Below are positions 8,773-16,820 of a DNA stretch of 64,000 nucleotides, piece after piece. The first letter of the stretch is position 1, and each line of letters starts with the position of its first letter. A model generated the notes under the pieces. It searched no databases. It was not told where the DNA came from and saw only the letters and a program-made list of their open reading frames with translations. The translations under genes were made by a program, and so were the position numbers. Source of the stretch: Chloroflexota bacterium (lineage in GTDB: Bacteria; Chloroflexota; Anaerolineae; Anaerolineales; Villigracilaceae). Location: contig JACRMH010000015.1 of NCBI GenBank assembly GCA_016219545.1, forward strand, positions 23,474 through 87,473. Direction: 5' to 3'.

Positions 8773-9609
8773 TTATTTTATCCATTTTAAACTTACATCA
8801 AATACTTTCGCCGAGTGCGTCAGCGCGCCCGAGGAAATATAGTCTACACCTGTTTCAGCGATTTTCCGCACGGTTTCAAGAGTGACATTACCTGAAGCTT
8901 CCAGCTTTGCTCGTCCATTGTTTAATTGAACGGCTTCCCTCATCATCTCATTCGACATGTTGTCCAGCAGGATTCTTTCGACTCCCAAACTGAGCGCGAC
9001 CTTAACATCGTCCACGCTTCTCGCTTCGACCTCGATCTGGATCCCGTTTGCTGAGGCTTTTGCCCGGCGGACAGCTTCTGCGATGCCGCCCGCGAAGTCA
9101 ATATGATTATCCTTGATGAGGATCATGTCATACAACCCAATGCGGTGATTCTCTCCGCCTCCGCGCAGCACGGACAGTTTATCTGCGGCGCGAAGTCCCG
9201 GCGCTGTCTTGCGCGTGTCGAGGATGACGGCTTTTGTCCCGGCAACCGCATCCACAAATTGACGAGTAAGCGTGGCAATGCCAGACATGCGGCCAAGAAA
9301 GTTGAGCGCGGTGCGTTCGCCGGTTAACAAGGCGCGCGCCGGGCCGGAGATCGTCGCCAACAATTGACGATCCTGCACGAGTTCACCTTCGCCGACCTGC
9401 ACTGTAAAGGCGACGCGACTGTCAACGAGACTGAAGCAGGCTTCGGCTACGTCGAGACCGGCGATGATTCCATTTTGTTTGGCGATGATCTGTCCACGCA
9501 TGGTCGCATCCACAGGGACGATGCTATCGGTTGTCACATCGCCTGTGCCTATATCTTCCGCTAACGCACGTTGAATTGAGTCGATGATTTCAGGGGCAAT
9601 ATTTATCAT
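8773..9609 (-). CDS. nadC: Nicotinate-nucleotide diphosphorylase (carboxylating)
   Basis: This 278-residue enzyme converts quinolinate and PRPP to nicotinate mononucleotide. It shows AEDIGTGDVTTD near the N-terminus, ERTALNFLGRMSGIAT, DTRKTAPGLRAADKLSVLRGGGENHR (the PRPP/quinolinate site, quoted in part: DTRKTAPGLR and GGGENHR), LIKDNH, and the C-terminal SSGALTHS. Length is normal for the family. It is first in the nadC-nadA-nadB operon. The region upstream is occupied by a 98-base dispersed repeat, so the promoter must lie in or beyond it. Confidence 0.96.
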   Translation of the reverse strand: MINIAPEIIDSIQRALAEDIGTGDVTTDSIVPVDATMRGQIIAKQNGIIAGLDVAEACFSLVDSRVAFTVQVGEGELVQDRQLLATISGPARALLTGERTALNFLGRMSGIATLTRQFVDAVAGTKAVILDTRKTAPGLRAADKLSVLRGGGENHRIGLYDMILIKDNHIDFAGGIAEAVRRAKASANGIQIEVEARSVDDVKVALSLGVERILLDNMSNEMMREAVQLNNGRAKLEASGNVTLETVRKIAETGVDYISSGALTHSAKVFDVSLKWIK

Positions 9610-9626
9610 GATGTTTAAAATTCCTA

Positions 9627-9724
9627 ATGTCGTTGCGAGGAGGGCGCTTGTTCTTCTCGACGAAGCAATCTCCCATTATCACGAGGCTGCTTCGGCTAAG
9701 TACACGAGCGCCTCGCAGCGACAT
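9627..9724. repeat. Dispersed palindromic repeat, ATGTCGTTGCGAG family, copy 1
   Basis: A 98-base element bounded by ATGTCGTTGCGAG and, inverted, CTCGCAGCGACAT. Inside it carries GAAGCAATCTCC and GGCTGCTTCGG, a second imperfect hairpin. It fills the gap between nadC and the queuosine-precursor transporter. Related copies are at 30903-30948 and 45822-45920. Confidence 0.85.
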
Positions 9725-9731
9725 GGTTCAC

Positions 9732-10436
9732 TTATGCAATGAATGGATTGAAATTCGTGTCCTTGTCGTAGTAGTCTTCGCTCTCGGCGCGTTTCAAAAA
9801 TGCGACCACAGCATAGGTGACCGGGGTCATCACGGCCTCGATGAGACATTTGAAAATATAGTTGGTGACGATGAGAGTCCAGAACAATTCAGCGGGGAAA
9901 ACTTTGAAGAGAATGGCAATCGCCACAAAAGCAACTGAGTCAACCAATTCGCCGATGAGGGTGCTGCCGATGGTGCGCATCCACAACCATTTGCCCTGCG
10001 TGAGGATCTTCATCTTCGCAAGTGTGAATGAATTTGAAAACTCACCCGACCAATAGCCCGCGAGGCTGGCAATGACAATGCCGCCGCTGCTCATGCTCCC
10101 AAGAATGGCGAGATAGGCCGCATCGCCTGCGTAGTCCTGCCACATGGATTCGCCGGGCAGGGCTTTCACCGCCCAAAATGCGAGTGCGCTCAATACAAGG
10201 CAGGCAAAGCCGGTCCAGATCACCTTGCGCGAATTTTTGTATCCATACACTTCGGTAAGGATATCGCCGAAGATGTAACCGAGCGGGAACAGGATCGTGC
10301 CGGCATCAAATGCAGCGTGAACGCCAATGAGATTGAATCCAAGGTCAATGATCTTGGCCGAAGATGCGATATTGCTGACGACGAGCGTCGTTACAAAAAG
10401 TGCCGTGATGGTATTGAGATGTTTATATTGTTGCAT
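9732..10436 (-). CDS. Queuosine precursor transporter (YhhQ/VUT family)
   Basis: This roughly 234-residue membrane protein probably imports a queuosine precursor (preQ0/preQ1 or queuine). About six hydrophobic helices are visible. The family core AGTILFPLGYIFGDILTEVYGY is quoted in part: FPLGYIFGDILTEVYG. Later helices contain ATLAGYWSGEF-like sequence (here SLAGYWSGEFSNSF) and GSTLIGELVDS. I choose the ATG at 10436, which has AGAGG 11 bases upstream; the in-frame ATG at 10466 has no ribosome site. Its stop lies eight bases from the copy-1 repeat. A GTAG-type palindrome separates it from recF. Confidence 0.88.
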   Translation of the reverse strand: MQQYKHLNTITALFVTTLVVSNIASSAKIIDLGFNLIGVHAAFDAGTILFPLGYIFGDILTEVYGYKNSRKVIWTGFACLVLSALAFWAVKALPGESMWQDYAGDAAYLAILGSMSSGGIVIASLAGYWSGEFSNSFTLAKMKILTQGKWLWMRTIGSTLIGELVDSVAFVAIAILFKVFPAELFWTLIVTNYIFKCLIEAVMTPVTYAVVAFLKRAESEDYYDKDTNFNPFIA

Positions 10437-10488
10437 GCGGAGAACCTCTAAGTTGGTTTGGGTCATGGGGAGATTCTACTTGATTTTA

Positions 10489-10554
10489 GTAGGTCACGCT
10501 TCCAGCGTGACAATAATAATTCACAAAAAATGTCACGTCAAAGACGTGACCTAC
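10489..10554. repeat. Paired GTAG-type palindromes at the recF 3' end
   Basis: Two adjacent hairpins, GTAGGTCACGCT...AGCGTGAC and GTCACGT...ACGTGACCTAC, are joined by an AT-rich spacer. The outer ends GTAGGTCACG and CGTGACCTAC pair with each other. The right-hand CTAC, read on the minus strand, contributes the recF stop codon TAG. Confidence 0.8.
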
Positions 10555-11762
10555 GGAGAATTTCTGGGCCGCACAAATCCCCCGCTGACATCCCATATCT
10601 CGGCCTGTTCCACGAACTCCGGCGTGAAGAGACTCAAATCTGTCGTGGTGAATAGCACCTGTTCGCTTTTGCTGACATATTTCAGCAAGTCGGCGCGACG
10701 GTTCGTATCCAACTCCGCCATCACTTCGTCGAGCAGGATCACAGGCCATTCGCCGGTGCGTTCATGCATCCATTCCACTTCGGCGAGTTTGAGCGCGAGC
10801 AGGGTCGTGCGCATCTGTCCGCGCGAACCGTAATCGCTGACATCCGCCTTGTTGATGATGAACCGCAGGTCATCGCGGTGCGGGCCGATGGTGGTCACGC
10901 CGCGCGAGATCTCTTCATAGCGGATGGAGTTCAACCGCTCCAGGAATCCCTTTTGAATTTCATCCAACTTCAAGGCCGAGCGGTCAATGGGCGTATCGAG
11001 TTTCAGTCCCAATTGCATCTCAGGCTTCGGGAGCGGATCGTAAGCAGGCTCATAGGCAAGACGAAGCCACTCGGTCCCGCGAGTCAACTCGTGATGGATG
11101 TTGGATGCGAATCTTTCGATCTCTTGAACTGCGTGGATGCGCCACAGAATAATTTGCGCGCCAAGCTGCGCCAGCGTTTCATCCCAGACTTTGAGCTGCT
11201 TCGTGTCTCCCCCGCGCTCGTTCAACGCTTTGAGAAGTGCATTGCGCTGTGTGAGCACATGATGATATTCACTTAATGTGCGCGCATAAGAAGGGACAGT
11301 TTGCGCCAGTGCGAGGTTAAGATAACGCCGGCGTTCATCGGGCGCGCCTTCGATGATCTGCGACATCTGCGGAACAAAGATGACCGCGTTGAAATTTCCC
11401 ATCACCTCACTGGCTTGCTTCTTGACCCCGTTTTGTAAAATCTCCTTACGCAGGCGCTGACCGTTGACTCCAGTGGGCTCAAGGATCAGGCGCACCTCAA
11501 GGTGTTGTTTGGCTCTATTGCTTTGATAATCCGCCACAAGACGAGTCACTGCCAGCGGATTCTGTGCCTCATCGAAATTGACGATCTGCCGATCTACATG
11601 AGTTTGGACCGAAGTGAATGCGGCCAAGAAATAAACCGCTTCCAACACGCTGGTCTTGCCTTGCGCGTTACCGCCCACCAGCACAATGGTCTTGCGCGGA
11701 AGTTCCACGTCCAAACGGGTGAGGCGGCGAAAGTTGGTGAGCGATAAATGCTTTAAATGCAT
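10551..11762 (-). CDS. recF: DNA replication and repair protein RecF
   Basis: This 403-residue SMC-like ATPase loads RecA at single-strand gaps. The N-terminus MHLKHLSLTNFRRL is typical. Walker A is GGNAQGKTS, the ABC-type signature is SRGQMRTTLLALKLAE, and Walker B is PVILLDEVMAELD. Length is usual for the family. It follows def and a GNAT acetyltransferase gene on the same strand, an arrangement unlike the dnaA-dnaN-recF order of many bacteria. The stop codon TAG falls on the edge of a GTAG palindrome, so the last residues (RPRNSP) may have been altered when the repeat arrived. Confidence 0.95.
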   Translation of the reverse strand: MHLKHLSLTNFRRLTRLDVELPRKTIVLVGGNAQGKTSVLEAVYFLAAFTSVQTHVDRQIVNFDEAQNPLAVTRLVADYQSNRAKQHLEVRLILEPTGVNGQRLRKEILQNGVKKQASEVMGNFNAVIFVPQMSQIIEGAPDERRRYLNLALAQTVPSYARTLSEYHHVLTQRNALLKALNERGGDTKQLKVWDETLAQLGAQIILWRIHAVQEIERFASNIHHELTRGTEWLRLAYEPAYDPLPKPEMQLGLKLDTPIDRSALKLDEIQKGFLERLNSIRYEEISRGVTTIGPHRDDLRFIINKADVSDYGSRGQMRTTLLALKLAEVEWMHERTGEWPVILLDEVMAELDTNRRADLLKYVSKSEQVLFTTTDLSLFTPEFVEQAEIWDVSGGFVRPRNSP

Positions 11763-11798
11763 GGGGCAGGTTACAGGTTGAAGGTTAAAGGTTGAAAG

Positions 11799-12269
11799 TT
11801 AAAGAATGAGTTCCAATTCAATTTCATCACGCAGGGGAATATTATTTTGTCCCATCAATGGAATGGATGGTTTGATCTTTCGGGCTTTGGTTATGGCTCC
11901 GCGATGAAGGGCAGTCAGTTCAAATCCGCGCCGCTGGTAAAAGCCAAGAGCGTGCAAATTATCATTCGTGGCGATCAGGAACACGCGGCGGCATTTCTTT
12001 TCTTTTGCTTCGCTCAGAATTTCATTGATAAGCGCTGTACCAATACCTTTCCCTTCGTTCAAACTATCCAAAGATATGATCTCACATTCTTCGCCTTGTA
12101 TCATGAAGGTTATTACGCCCAGCCAATCGTCAAAGATAAAACCATCCACTTCATCATATTGAATGATCTGATCGTGCACTACGATGAAGTCCGCACCCCA
12201 TTGTGCCATCCAAAAATCGCGCAAACGGGGCAGGTCATCTTTAGTGAGGCGATGGATGGGATCATGCAA
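11799..12269 (-). CDS. GNAT family N-acetyltransferase
   Basis: This 156-residue protein has the GCN5-related acetyltransferase fold. The acetyl-CoA-binding motif A is visible as LNEGKGIGTALINEIL, preceded by the beta strand GEECEIISLDSL and followed by RRVFLIATNDNLHALGFYQRRGFEL. The substrate cannot be read from sequence. It starts three bases after the def stop codon, so it is co-translated with peptide deformylase. The stretch between it and recF carries AGGTTGAAGGTT-like direct repeats. Confidence 0.88.
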   Translation of the reverse strand: MHDPIHRLTKDDLPRLRDFWMAQWGADFIVVHDQIIQYDEVDGFIFDDWLGVITFMIQGEECEIISLDSLNEGKGIGTALINEILSEAKEKKCRRVFLIATNDNLHALGFYQRRGFELTALHRGAITKARKIKPSIPLMGQNNIPLRDEIELELIL

Positions 12270-12272
12270 GGC

Positions 12273-12806
12273 TTAGTCCAGCGGTATTTCGCTGTCATCC
12301 TTCGGCGTCCAGACTTTGGTTGCGAGGTCCGTGAAGATCACGCCATTGAGATGGTCTATCTCATGCTGGAAAATACGCGCCGTCCAACCGTCCACTTTCA
12401 ACTTGACCAACTTGCCGTGACGGTTCAAGGCCTTCACTTGCAAAGCCTCGTGCCGCTCCACTTCGCCGATCAAACCGGGAACCGAGAGACAACCCTCTAT
12501 GCCGAAAATTGTTTCCTCCGAGGCTTTGACGATCTCCGGGTTGATGATGACGAATAATTTCTTTTTCCTGGGTTTTGCTTCCGGGTCTTCTTCCTCTTCT
12601 TCATCCTCGCCTTCCGCATATTCGATGACGGCCAGTTGCAGAGGGACGTTAACTTGCGGCGCGGCGAGCCCCACGCCGGGAGCATCGCGCATGGTCTCGA
12701 TCATATCGTCTATCAAGGTTTGCAGATCTTGATCGAATTTTGTGACCGGTTTTGCTTTGCGGCGCAGGACTGCGGCCGGCAAAGTTACGATTTTTCTTAA
12801 AGCCAT
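12273..12806 (-). CDS. def: Peptide deformylase
   Basis: This 177-residue metalloenzyme removes the formyl group from nascent proteins. All three motifs are present: GVGLAAPQ, EGCLSVPG with the metal-binding cysteine, and QHEIDHL. The start at 12806 is chosen because GAGGAAAG lies seven bases upstream; a longer frame to 12851 runs into a repeat. Residues about 65-83 form an unusual insertion of ten or more acidic residues followed by PEAKPRKKK, between the first beta strands and motif 2. The gene heads a def-GNAT-recF unit. Upstream lies a MITE-like element. Confidence 0.96.
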   Translation of the reverse strand: MALRKIVTLPAAVLRRKAKPVTKFDQDLQTLIDDMIETMRDAPGVGLAAPQVNVPLQLAVIEYAEGEDEEEEEDPEAKPRKKKLFVIINPEIVKASEETIFGIEGCLSVPGLIGEVERHEALQVKALNRHGKLVKLKVDGWTARIFQHEIDHLNGVIFTDLATKVWTPKDDSEIPLD

Positions 12807-12830
12807 GTTTCTTTCCTCACTTCTAAATAA

Positions 12831-12954
12831 TAGATCTCTTGCAAAAGTCAAATTGCAGAGCTGTCGAAAGCGGACGTTCTCTAACGTCCGCTACACAAAA
12901 CATAATTTTTCTGTGTAGTAGTGCGCTCTCTAGCGCACTTATGCAAGAGGTCTA
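12831..12954. mobile_element. MITE-like element with 17-base terminal inverted repeats
   Basis: This 124-base noncoding element begins with TAGATCTCTTGCAAAAG and ends with the inverse of TAGACCTCTTGCATAAG (15 of 17 positions match). Inside are two palindromes, GCGGACGT/ACGTCCGC and GTGCGC/GCGCAC, each around TCTCT, plus CACAAAA/TTTTCTGTG. It lies between def and the cNMP/bPH2 gene. It has no ORF, so movement would need a transposase elsewhere. Confidence 0.65.
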
Positions 12955-12983
12955 ATAAAGGGTTGAACTACTTTACAACCATT

Positions 12984-14771
12984 TTATCCTTCTTCATAAT
13001 GATCCTGACCATGATCGCTCAAAGGAGGCGGGTCCAACGACCCGTCCAGAACGCCGGGATTCTTCATCGAGTCATCTTCAACAGGGGCGCTGACGGGCGC
13101 ATCGAATTCAGACAGGTTTTCATGATAGGCCGCGAGCCAGGTGGCCATGCGTTCACGTTCAACATTGGCCGCATCTTCGCCCTTTCTTGCAATGCGCGCC
13201 ATGCGGCGGCGGTTAATATCCGCCTGCACGCCGGCTGGGTCAAGCACATCTTCAAAGGCCAATTTTGTACCGCCTACTGTAATATGGACAGTCCCATAAT
13301 TCAGCAAATATCCCATCACACCAATGCGCTCATATTCCGTGCTGAGGATGTTTTCGATCTGGGCAGAGCGGCGCTCTTCGGTCCCGAACGGCGTCCTATC
13401 CATATCTACGATCTCCTCAGGCGTAACCTTGAAGATATCATTGTCCCAGTCAACAAATTCCCACAGCATCCAACCCAGAATGGGTAACATGAGAAACAGA
13501 AGAAGGACAATGGATGTATCCAATTTAAATCCGCCGGCGGCCAATGGTTTAAAAACAGTATTGTTGGGTGTTAGATAAAGATAGCGAAGACGGAATCCGA
13601 TCAAAATAAACACACCAAACAGGAACATCAACGGACGTCCCAACTGTTGCAGGAGTACATACCAATGTTTTCGGTATGTAACCGTCCCGCCATCTTCCAC
13701 GCGCAATTTGAACATATTGGCTAATACGATGCGCAGCACTGATTTTTTCTGAACATTCTTATCCACCATCGCAACAGGAGGCAGCTCATCTGCCTGCGGT
13801 ATCGGTTTCGCAGGACGACCAAGTTTAACAAGAAGGGCGTTCGTCATGGCCACTTTTTGCGCTTGAGTCCCCGCGCCTTTGGTGCGGTCCCAATATTCGC
13901 GGATCATATCTGCAGCCTGGTTGGGATGATCCACATACTCAAAACGGATGCTTCCGACAAAAGTACGCACAGCTACGTTGCCATAATCCAATGCGCGTCC
14001 GATAGCGTCCGTTTCCACATTGACGGCCAGGATCGTTGAAAGCGGCACTTCCTGGCGGCTGTCGTAGATACCGATCACACGCTCCACCCAAACCACGCGC
14101 TGATTCGTCACAATGTAATAATCATTGCTCCAGTCAACGGCCCGCCAGATGGCCCATAAAATATCGGCGACCAAACCCATCCCGCCGATCAGATAGGCGA
14201 CGGTTGAACCTGATGCCCACGTCCACATGAGGATCAGGATCGGGGCAAAGAGCAAAAGCAGGGGAGCCACCAGTGTTTGATACAAACGGATGCGATGCCG
14301 GCGTGCCAGAAAATACACAACCTCTTTGGGTCCGAGCCATTTGAACCGCAAGGCACGCGCCAGTTTGCGGCTCTTGATCGCTACCAGGAATTTTGGTTTT
14401 AATTTATCGTTTTGTTTAAGGAGTTTATCGAAATCAGCGCGTGAAAGAAGGAAAAGAATGGAATCTTCGGCGGTGGTGATGGTAGCCGAACGGTTACGGT
14501 TTTCAAATAAGGCTTCCTCGCCAAAATAATCCCCGGGGATCAGCCATGCCAAAAAATCTGTCCCATTGTCGCGCGGGCGGGTGACCTTCACTCTCCCCTT
14601 ATAGACCAAATAAAATCCATCGGGCTTTGAACCGCGCTCAAACACAACCTGGTTTTCCGGCAGCGCGTGTTCTTCCAACTCCGATGAAATGCTGGCTAGT
14701 TGATCCTCGCTCAGTCCGCCGAAGAGATGGATCTTGCGTAAAAAGGCAATGCGCTCTTTAGTCTCTATCAC
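12984..14771 (-). CDS. Cyclic nucleotide-binding domain plus duplicated TM-bPH2 membrane protein
   Basis: This is a 595-residue fusion. Residues 1-125 form a cyclic nucleotide-binding (CRP-like sensor) domain, with the phosphate-binding-cassette-like GDYFGEEALFENRNRSATI. Two repeats then follow, each a pair of transmembrane helices plus a bacterial PH (bPH2) domain: WSNDYYIVTNQRVVWVERV starts the first PH module and DNDIFKVTPEEIVDMDRT the second. The C-terminus ends in a charged, proline-rich tail with HEDSMKN-like sequence. It probably couples a cytoplasmic nucleotide signal to a membrane or lipid-binding role; the actual function is unknown. The adjacent redoxin gene is 12 bases upstream on the same strand. 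Confidence 0.8.
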   Translation of the reverse strand: MIETKERIAFLRKIHLFGGLSEDQLASISSELEEHALPENQVVFERGSKPDGFYLVYKGRVKVTRPRDNGTDFLAWLIPGDYFGEEALFENRNRSATITTAEDSILFLLSRADFDKLLKQNDKLKPKFLVAIKSRKLARALRFKWLGPKEVVYFLARRHRIRLYQTLVAPLLLLFAPILILMWTWASGSTVAYLIGGMGLVADILWAIWRAVDWSNDYYIVTNQRVVWVERVIGIYDSRQEVPLSTILAVNVETDAIGRALDYGNVAVRTFVGSIRFEYVDHPNQAADMIREYWDRTKGAGTQAQKVAMTNALLVKLGRPAKPIPQADELPPVAMVDKNVQKKSVLRIVLANMFKLRVEDGGTVTYRKHWYVLLQQLGRPLMFLFGVFILIGFRLRYLYLTPNNTVFKPLAAGGFKLDTSIVLLLFLMLPILGWMLWEFVDWDNDIFKVTPEEIVDMDRTPFGTEERRSAQIENILSTEYERIGVMGYLLNYGTVHITVGGTKLAFEDVLDPAGVQADINRRRMARIARKGEDAANVERERMATWLAAYHENLSEFDAPVSAPVEDDSMKNPGVLDGSLDPPPLSDHGQDHYEEG

Positions 14772-14783
14772 GGTTTTATTCTA

Positions 14784-15293
14784 TCAAACTTCACGCACAA
14801 TCGTACAACCATAAGCCGGAGATTCTGTCAGCGCTGGCAAATGCCCTTCGAGCAAAGAATCAACCGCCTCGTTAAGAAAGAAGCGGGTCGGCGTCCGTTG
14901 GCGAAACGTGACATCATCCACCGCACCCCGATAGCGCAGGATTCCATCCCGGTCAATGACATACACATGAGGAGTCGTCTGCGCCTCATACATATCTGCG
15001 ACGATACAATTCGCATCCAACATGACCGTTGGCAGGCGCCGGGCGTTAGCGGCATTTCTCACCGCCTCAATATTCTCGCTTCGATTCGCCGCAATGGACA
15101 GCATCGCCACACCCTGCCACTGCGCCAACATGGAAACAATGGCTAAATCCGTCCGCTCCGAATGCGGACACTCACACGACCAAAAATTGACGATGACGAT
15201 TCTGCCGCGATAATTGCTTAAACGATGAAGCCTGCCTTCAAGGTCAGGCAATTCAAAATCTGGCGCGGGGTGATTGATTTCCATATTATCCAT
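14784..15293 (-). CDS. Thioredoxin-like/AhpC-TSA family redoxin
   Basis: This 169-residue thioredoxin-fold protein begins APDFELPDLEGRLHRLSNYRG, quoted in part as APDFELPDLEG. In place of WCxxC it has FWSCECPHSE, giving a Cys-Glu-Cys-Pro arrangement. The cis-proline is in TTPHVYVID. The C-terminus PAYGCTI matches the peroxiredoxin-like group that ends in GCxIK. It probably acts as a thiol oxidoreductase or peroxidase; the substrate is unknown. It is upstream of, and likely co-transcribed with, the cNMP/bPH2 gene. Confidence 0.8.
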   Translation of the reverse strand: MDNMEINHPAPDFELPDLEGRLHRLSNYRGRIVIVNFWSCECPHSERTDLAIVSMLAQWQGVAMLSIAANRSENIEAVRNAANARRLPTVMLDANCIVADMYEAQTTPHVYVIDRDGILRYRGAVDDVTFRQRTPTRFFLNEAVDSLLEGHLPALTESPAYGCTIVREV

Positions 15294-15340
15294 GTAGGGG
15301 CGAGGTTCTCTCGCCCTGGGCGGGGTGACCCCGCCCCTAC
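15294..15340. repeat. GTAGGGGCG-type palindrome
   Basis: A 47-base element begins GTAGGGGCG and ends CGCCCCTAC. Internal hairpins GGCGAGGTT/CTCGCC and GGCGGGGT/ACCCCGCC are visible. It fills the gap between the redoxin and the dehydrogenase gene. Related elements are at 22911-22939 and 36871-36896. Confidence 0.75.
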
Positions 15341-15347
15341 AACATCA

Positions 15348-16235
15348 TCAATCCAAAATCCCAATGCCGGCGAGCTTTTCGATCACACTCACCACAGCGG
15401 AATTATCCAATTCGCCCAACCCCATATCGATCATTTGTTGATAGAGCTTTGTATTCTCTTCAGTTGCAGAAATAGGGACGTTATATTCCTTCGCAGTATC
15501 CAAAACGATCTTCATATCTTTTAATTGCATATATGATTTGAAACCGGGGTTGCGATTGCCGTCAAATAATCGCGGCGGCTTGATATCGAGCGCCCAGCAT
15601 TGAGCCGCACCGGCCTTGATCGCATCCACCACCTTGCGCGGGTCAACGCCGGCCTTCTTCGAGAAGACCAACAGTTCGCCCATGGCCACCATCTGCGCAG
15701 CGACCATGATCTGGTTCGCGGCTTTAGCCACCTGCCCCGCTCCGGCATCACCAACTAATGTGATGGTCTTGCCCATGGCTTGCAATACCGGCATGGACTT
15801 TTCCAACGCCGCGGCATCACCGCCGACCATGATGGTCAGCGTGGCATTGCGCGCGCCGATGTCACCGCCGGAGACGGGCGCATCCAAGGAGAAGACGCCT
15901 TTCTCTTTCAACTTCTCCGCGATCATTCTTGCGGAAGCGGGCTTGATGGTGGAGTTATCAATGACGATTAGCCCGGCGCGCGCGCCTTCGATGATCCCAT
16001 TTTCGCCGAGGATCACTTTTTCAACATCCGGCGAATCAGGCAGGTTCGTGAAGATAATATCCACTTGCGCCGCGACTTCTTTGGGAGAGCTTGCGCTTGT
16101 GGCGCCTTCCTTAACCAATTCGTCCACAGCCGCGCGGGAACGGTTATGCACGACAACAGGAAATCCTGCCTTAAGAATATTGCGGGCAATGGACTTGCCC
16201 ATCAATCCGAGACCGATGTATCCGACTTTAAGCAT
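15348..16235 (-). CDS. NAD(P)-dependent beta-hydroxyacid dehydrogenase (GarR/3-hydroxyisobutyrate dehydrogenase family)
   Basis: This 295-residue Rossmann enzyme has the cofactor motif VGYIGLGLMGKSIARNI. The substrate-binding signature is DAPVSGGDIGARNATLTIMVGG (DAPVSGGDIGA), and the catalytic lysine lies in AGQVAKAANQIMVA. The family includes tartronate-semialdehyde reductase and 3-hydroxyisobutyrate dehydrogenase; which one this is cannot be decided. I choose the ATG at 16235, which has AGGAG eight bases upstream. A TTG two codons earlier is also in frame but less likely. The gene stands alone, flanked by palindromic repeats on both sides. Confidence 0.88.
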   Translation of the reverse strand: MLKVGYIGLGLMGKSIARNILKAGFPVVVHNRSRAAVDELVKEGATSASSPKEVAAQVDIIFTNLPDSPDVEKVILGENGIIEGARAGLIVIDNSTIKPASARMIAEKLKEKGVFSLDAPVSGGDIGARNATLTIMVGGDAAALEKSMPVLQAMGKTITLVGDAGAGQVAKAANQIMVAAQMVAMGELLVFSKKAGVDPRKVVDAIKAGAAQCWALDIKPPRLFDGNRNPGFKSYMQLKDMKIVLDTAKEYNVPISATEENTKLYQQMIDMGLGELDNSAVVSVIEKLAGIGILD

Positions 16236-16269
16236 TTGCAACTCCTAATATTTTCAAATTCGTAATTCC

Positions 16270-16295
16270 GTAATGCGACATTAATGTCGCGCTAC
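16270..16295. repeat. GTAG-type palindrome (ACATTAATGT core)
   Basis: A 26-base imperfect palindrome, GTAATGCGAC then ATTAAT then GTCGCGCTAC. It is almost identical to the perfect palindrome at 32993-33018. It lies in the divergent gap before the thioesterase gene and is followed by a T run. Confidence 0.8.
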
Positions 16296-16388
16296 ATTTT
16301 TTATAGCCACAAAACGGATTATACCAAGCGCACCTATTGATAATTCCAAACACTTGATATGCGACTATTCGACTAGGGACTATTTGAC

Positions 16389-16394
16389 TATAAT
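16389..16394 (+). promoter_or_regulatory. -10 box six bases before the thioesterase ATG
   Basis: TATAAT is followed by CCCCCC and then the ATG at 16401. There is no Shine-Dalgarno sequence, and the expected transcription start coincides with the A of ATG, so the mRNA is probably leaderless. Confidence 0.55.
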
Positions 16395-16400
16395 CCCCCC

Positions 16401-16820
16401 ATGACTGACTACAAATTCTTCCACCCAACTGAAGTCCGTTACGGGGACCTCGACCCGCAGGGACATGTGAACAACGCAAAATACCTGACCTATTTCGAGC
16501 AGGCGCGTATCTACTATCTGATCAAGCTGGGGTTATTCAGCACTGACCAGTCCTTCATGGAAGTGGGTGTGATCGTGGCCGATGTCCACATTACCTTCCA
16601 CACCCCCGCTCATTATGGCAGCCCCATAAAGGTCGGCGTAAAAACAACGAAGATCGGCAATAAGTCCATGACGGTGGAGCAAAGCGTAATGGACAGTATG
16701 ACCGGCGAGGTCATGGCCTCGGGGACAGTGGTTCTGGTCACATTTGATTATGAGGGCTTGAAGACCATCCCTGTGCCGGAAGATTGGAAAGAGAAGATCA
16801 GTGAGTTTGAAGGATTATGA
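16401..16820 (+). CDS. Acyl-CoA thioesterase (hot-dog fold, YbgC/FadM-like)
   Basis: This 139-residue single hot-dog-domain protein probably hydrolyses acyl-CoA or aroyl-CoA. The family signature DPQGHVNNAKYLTYFEQAR contains the catalytic aspartate and the conserved HVNN. The following strands (VIVADVHITFHTPAHYG and MTVEQSVMD) match the fold. It probably has a leaderless mRNA. Its stop overlaps the start of the NERD gene by four bases (ATGA). Confidence 0.9.
   Translation: MTDYKFFHPTEVRYGDLDPQGHVNNAKYLTYFEQARIYYLIKLGLFSTDQSFMEVGVIVADVHITFHTPAHYGSPIKVGVKTTKIGNKSMTVEQSVMDSMTGEVMASGTVVLVTFDYEGLKTIPVPEDWKEKISEFEGL

Noticed and set aside
11847..12557. Long plus-strand frame over the GNAT and def genes
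   Set aside because: It is antisense to two clearly recognised genes and shows no domain.
12921..13487. Plus-strand frame over the cNMP/bPH2 gene
   Set aside because: It is antisense to a gene with recognised domains.
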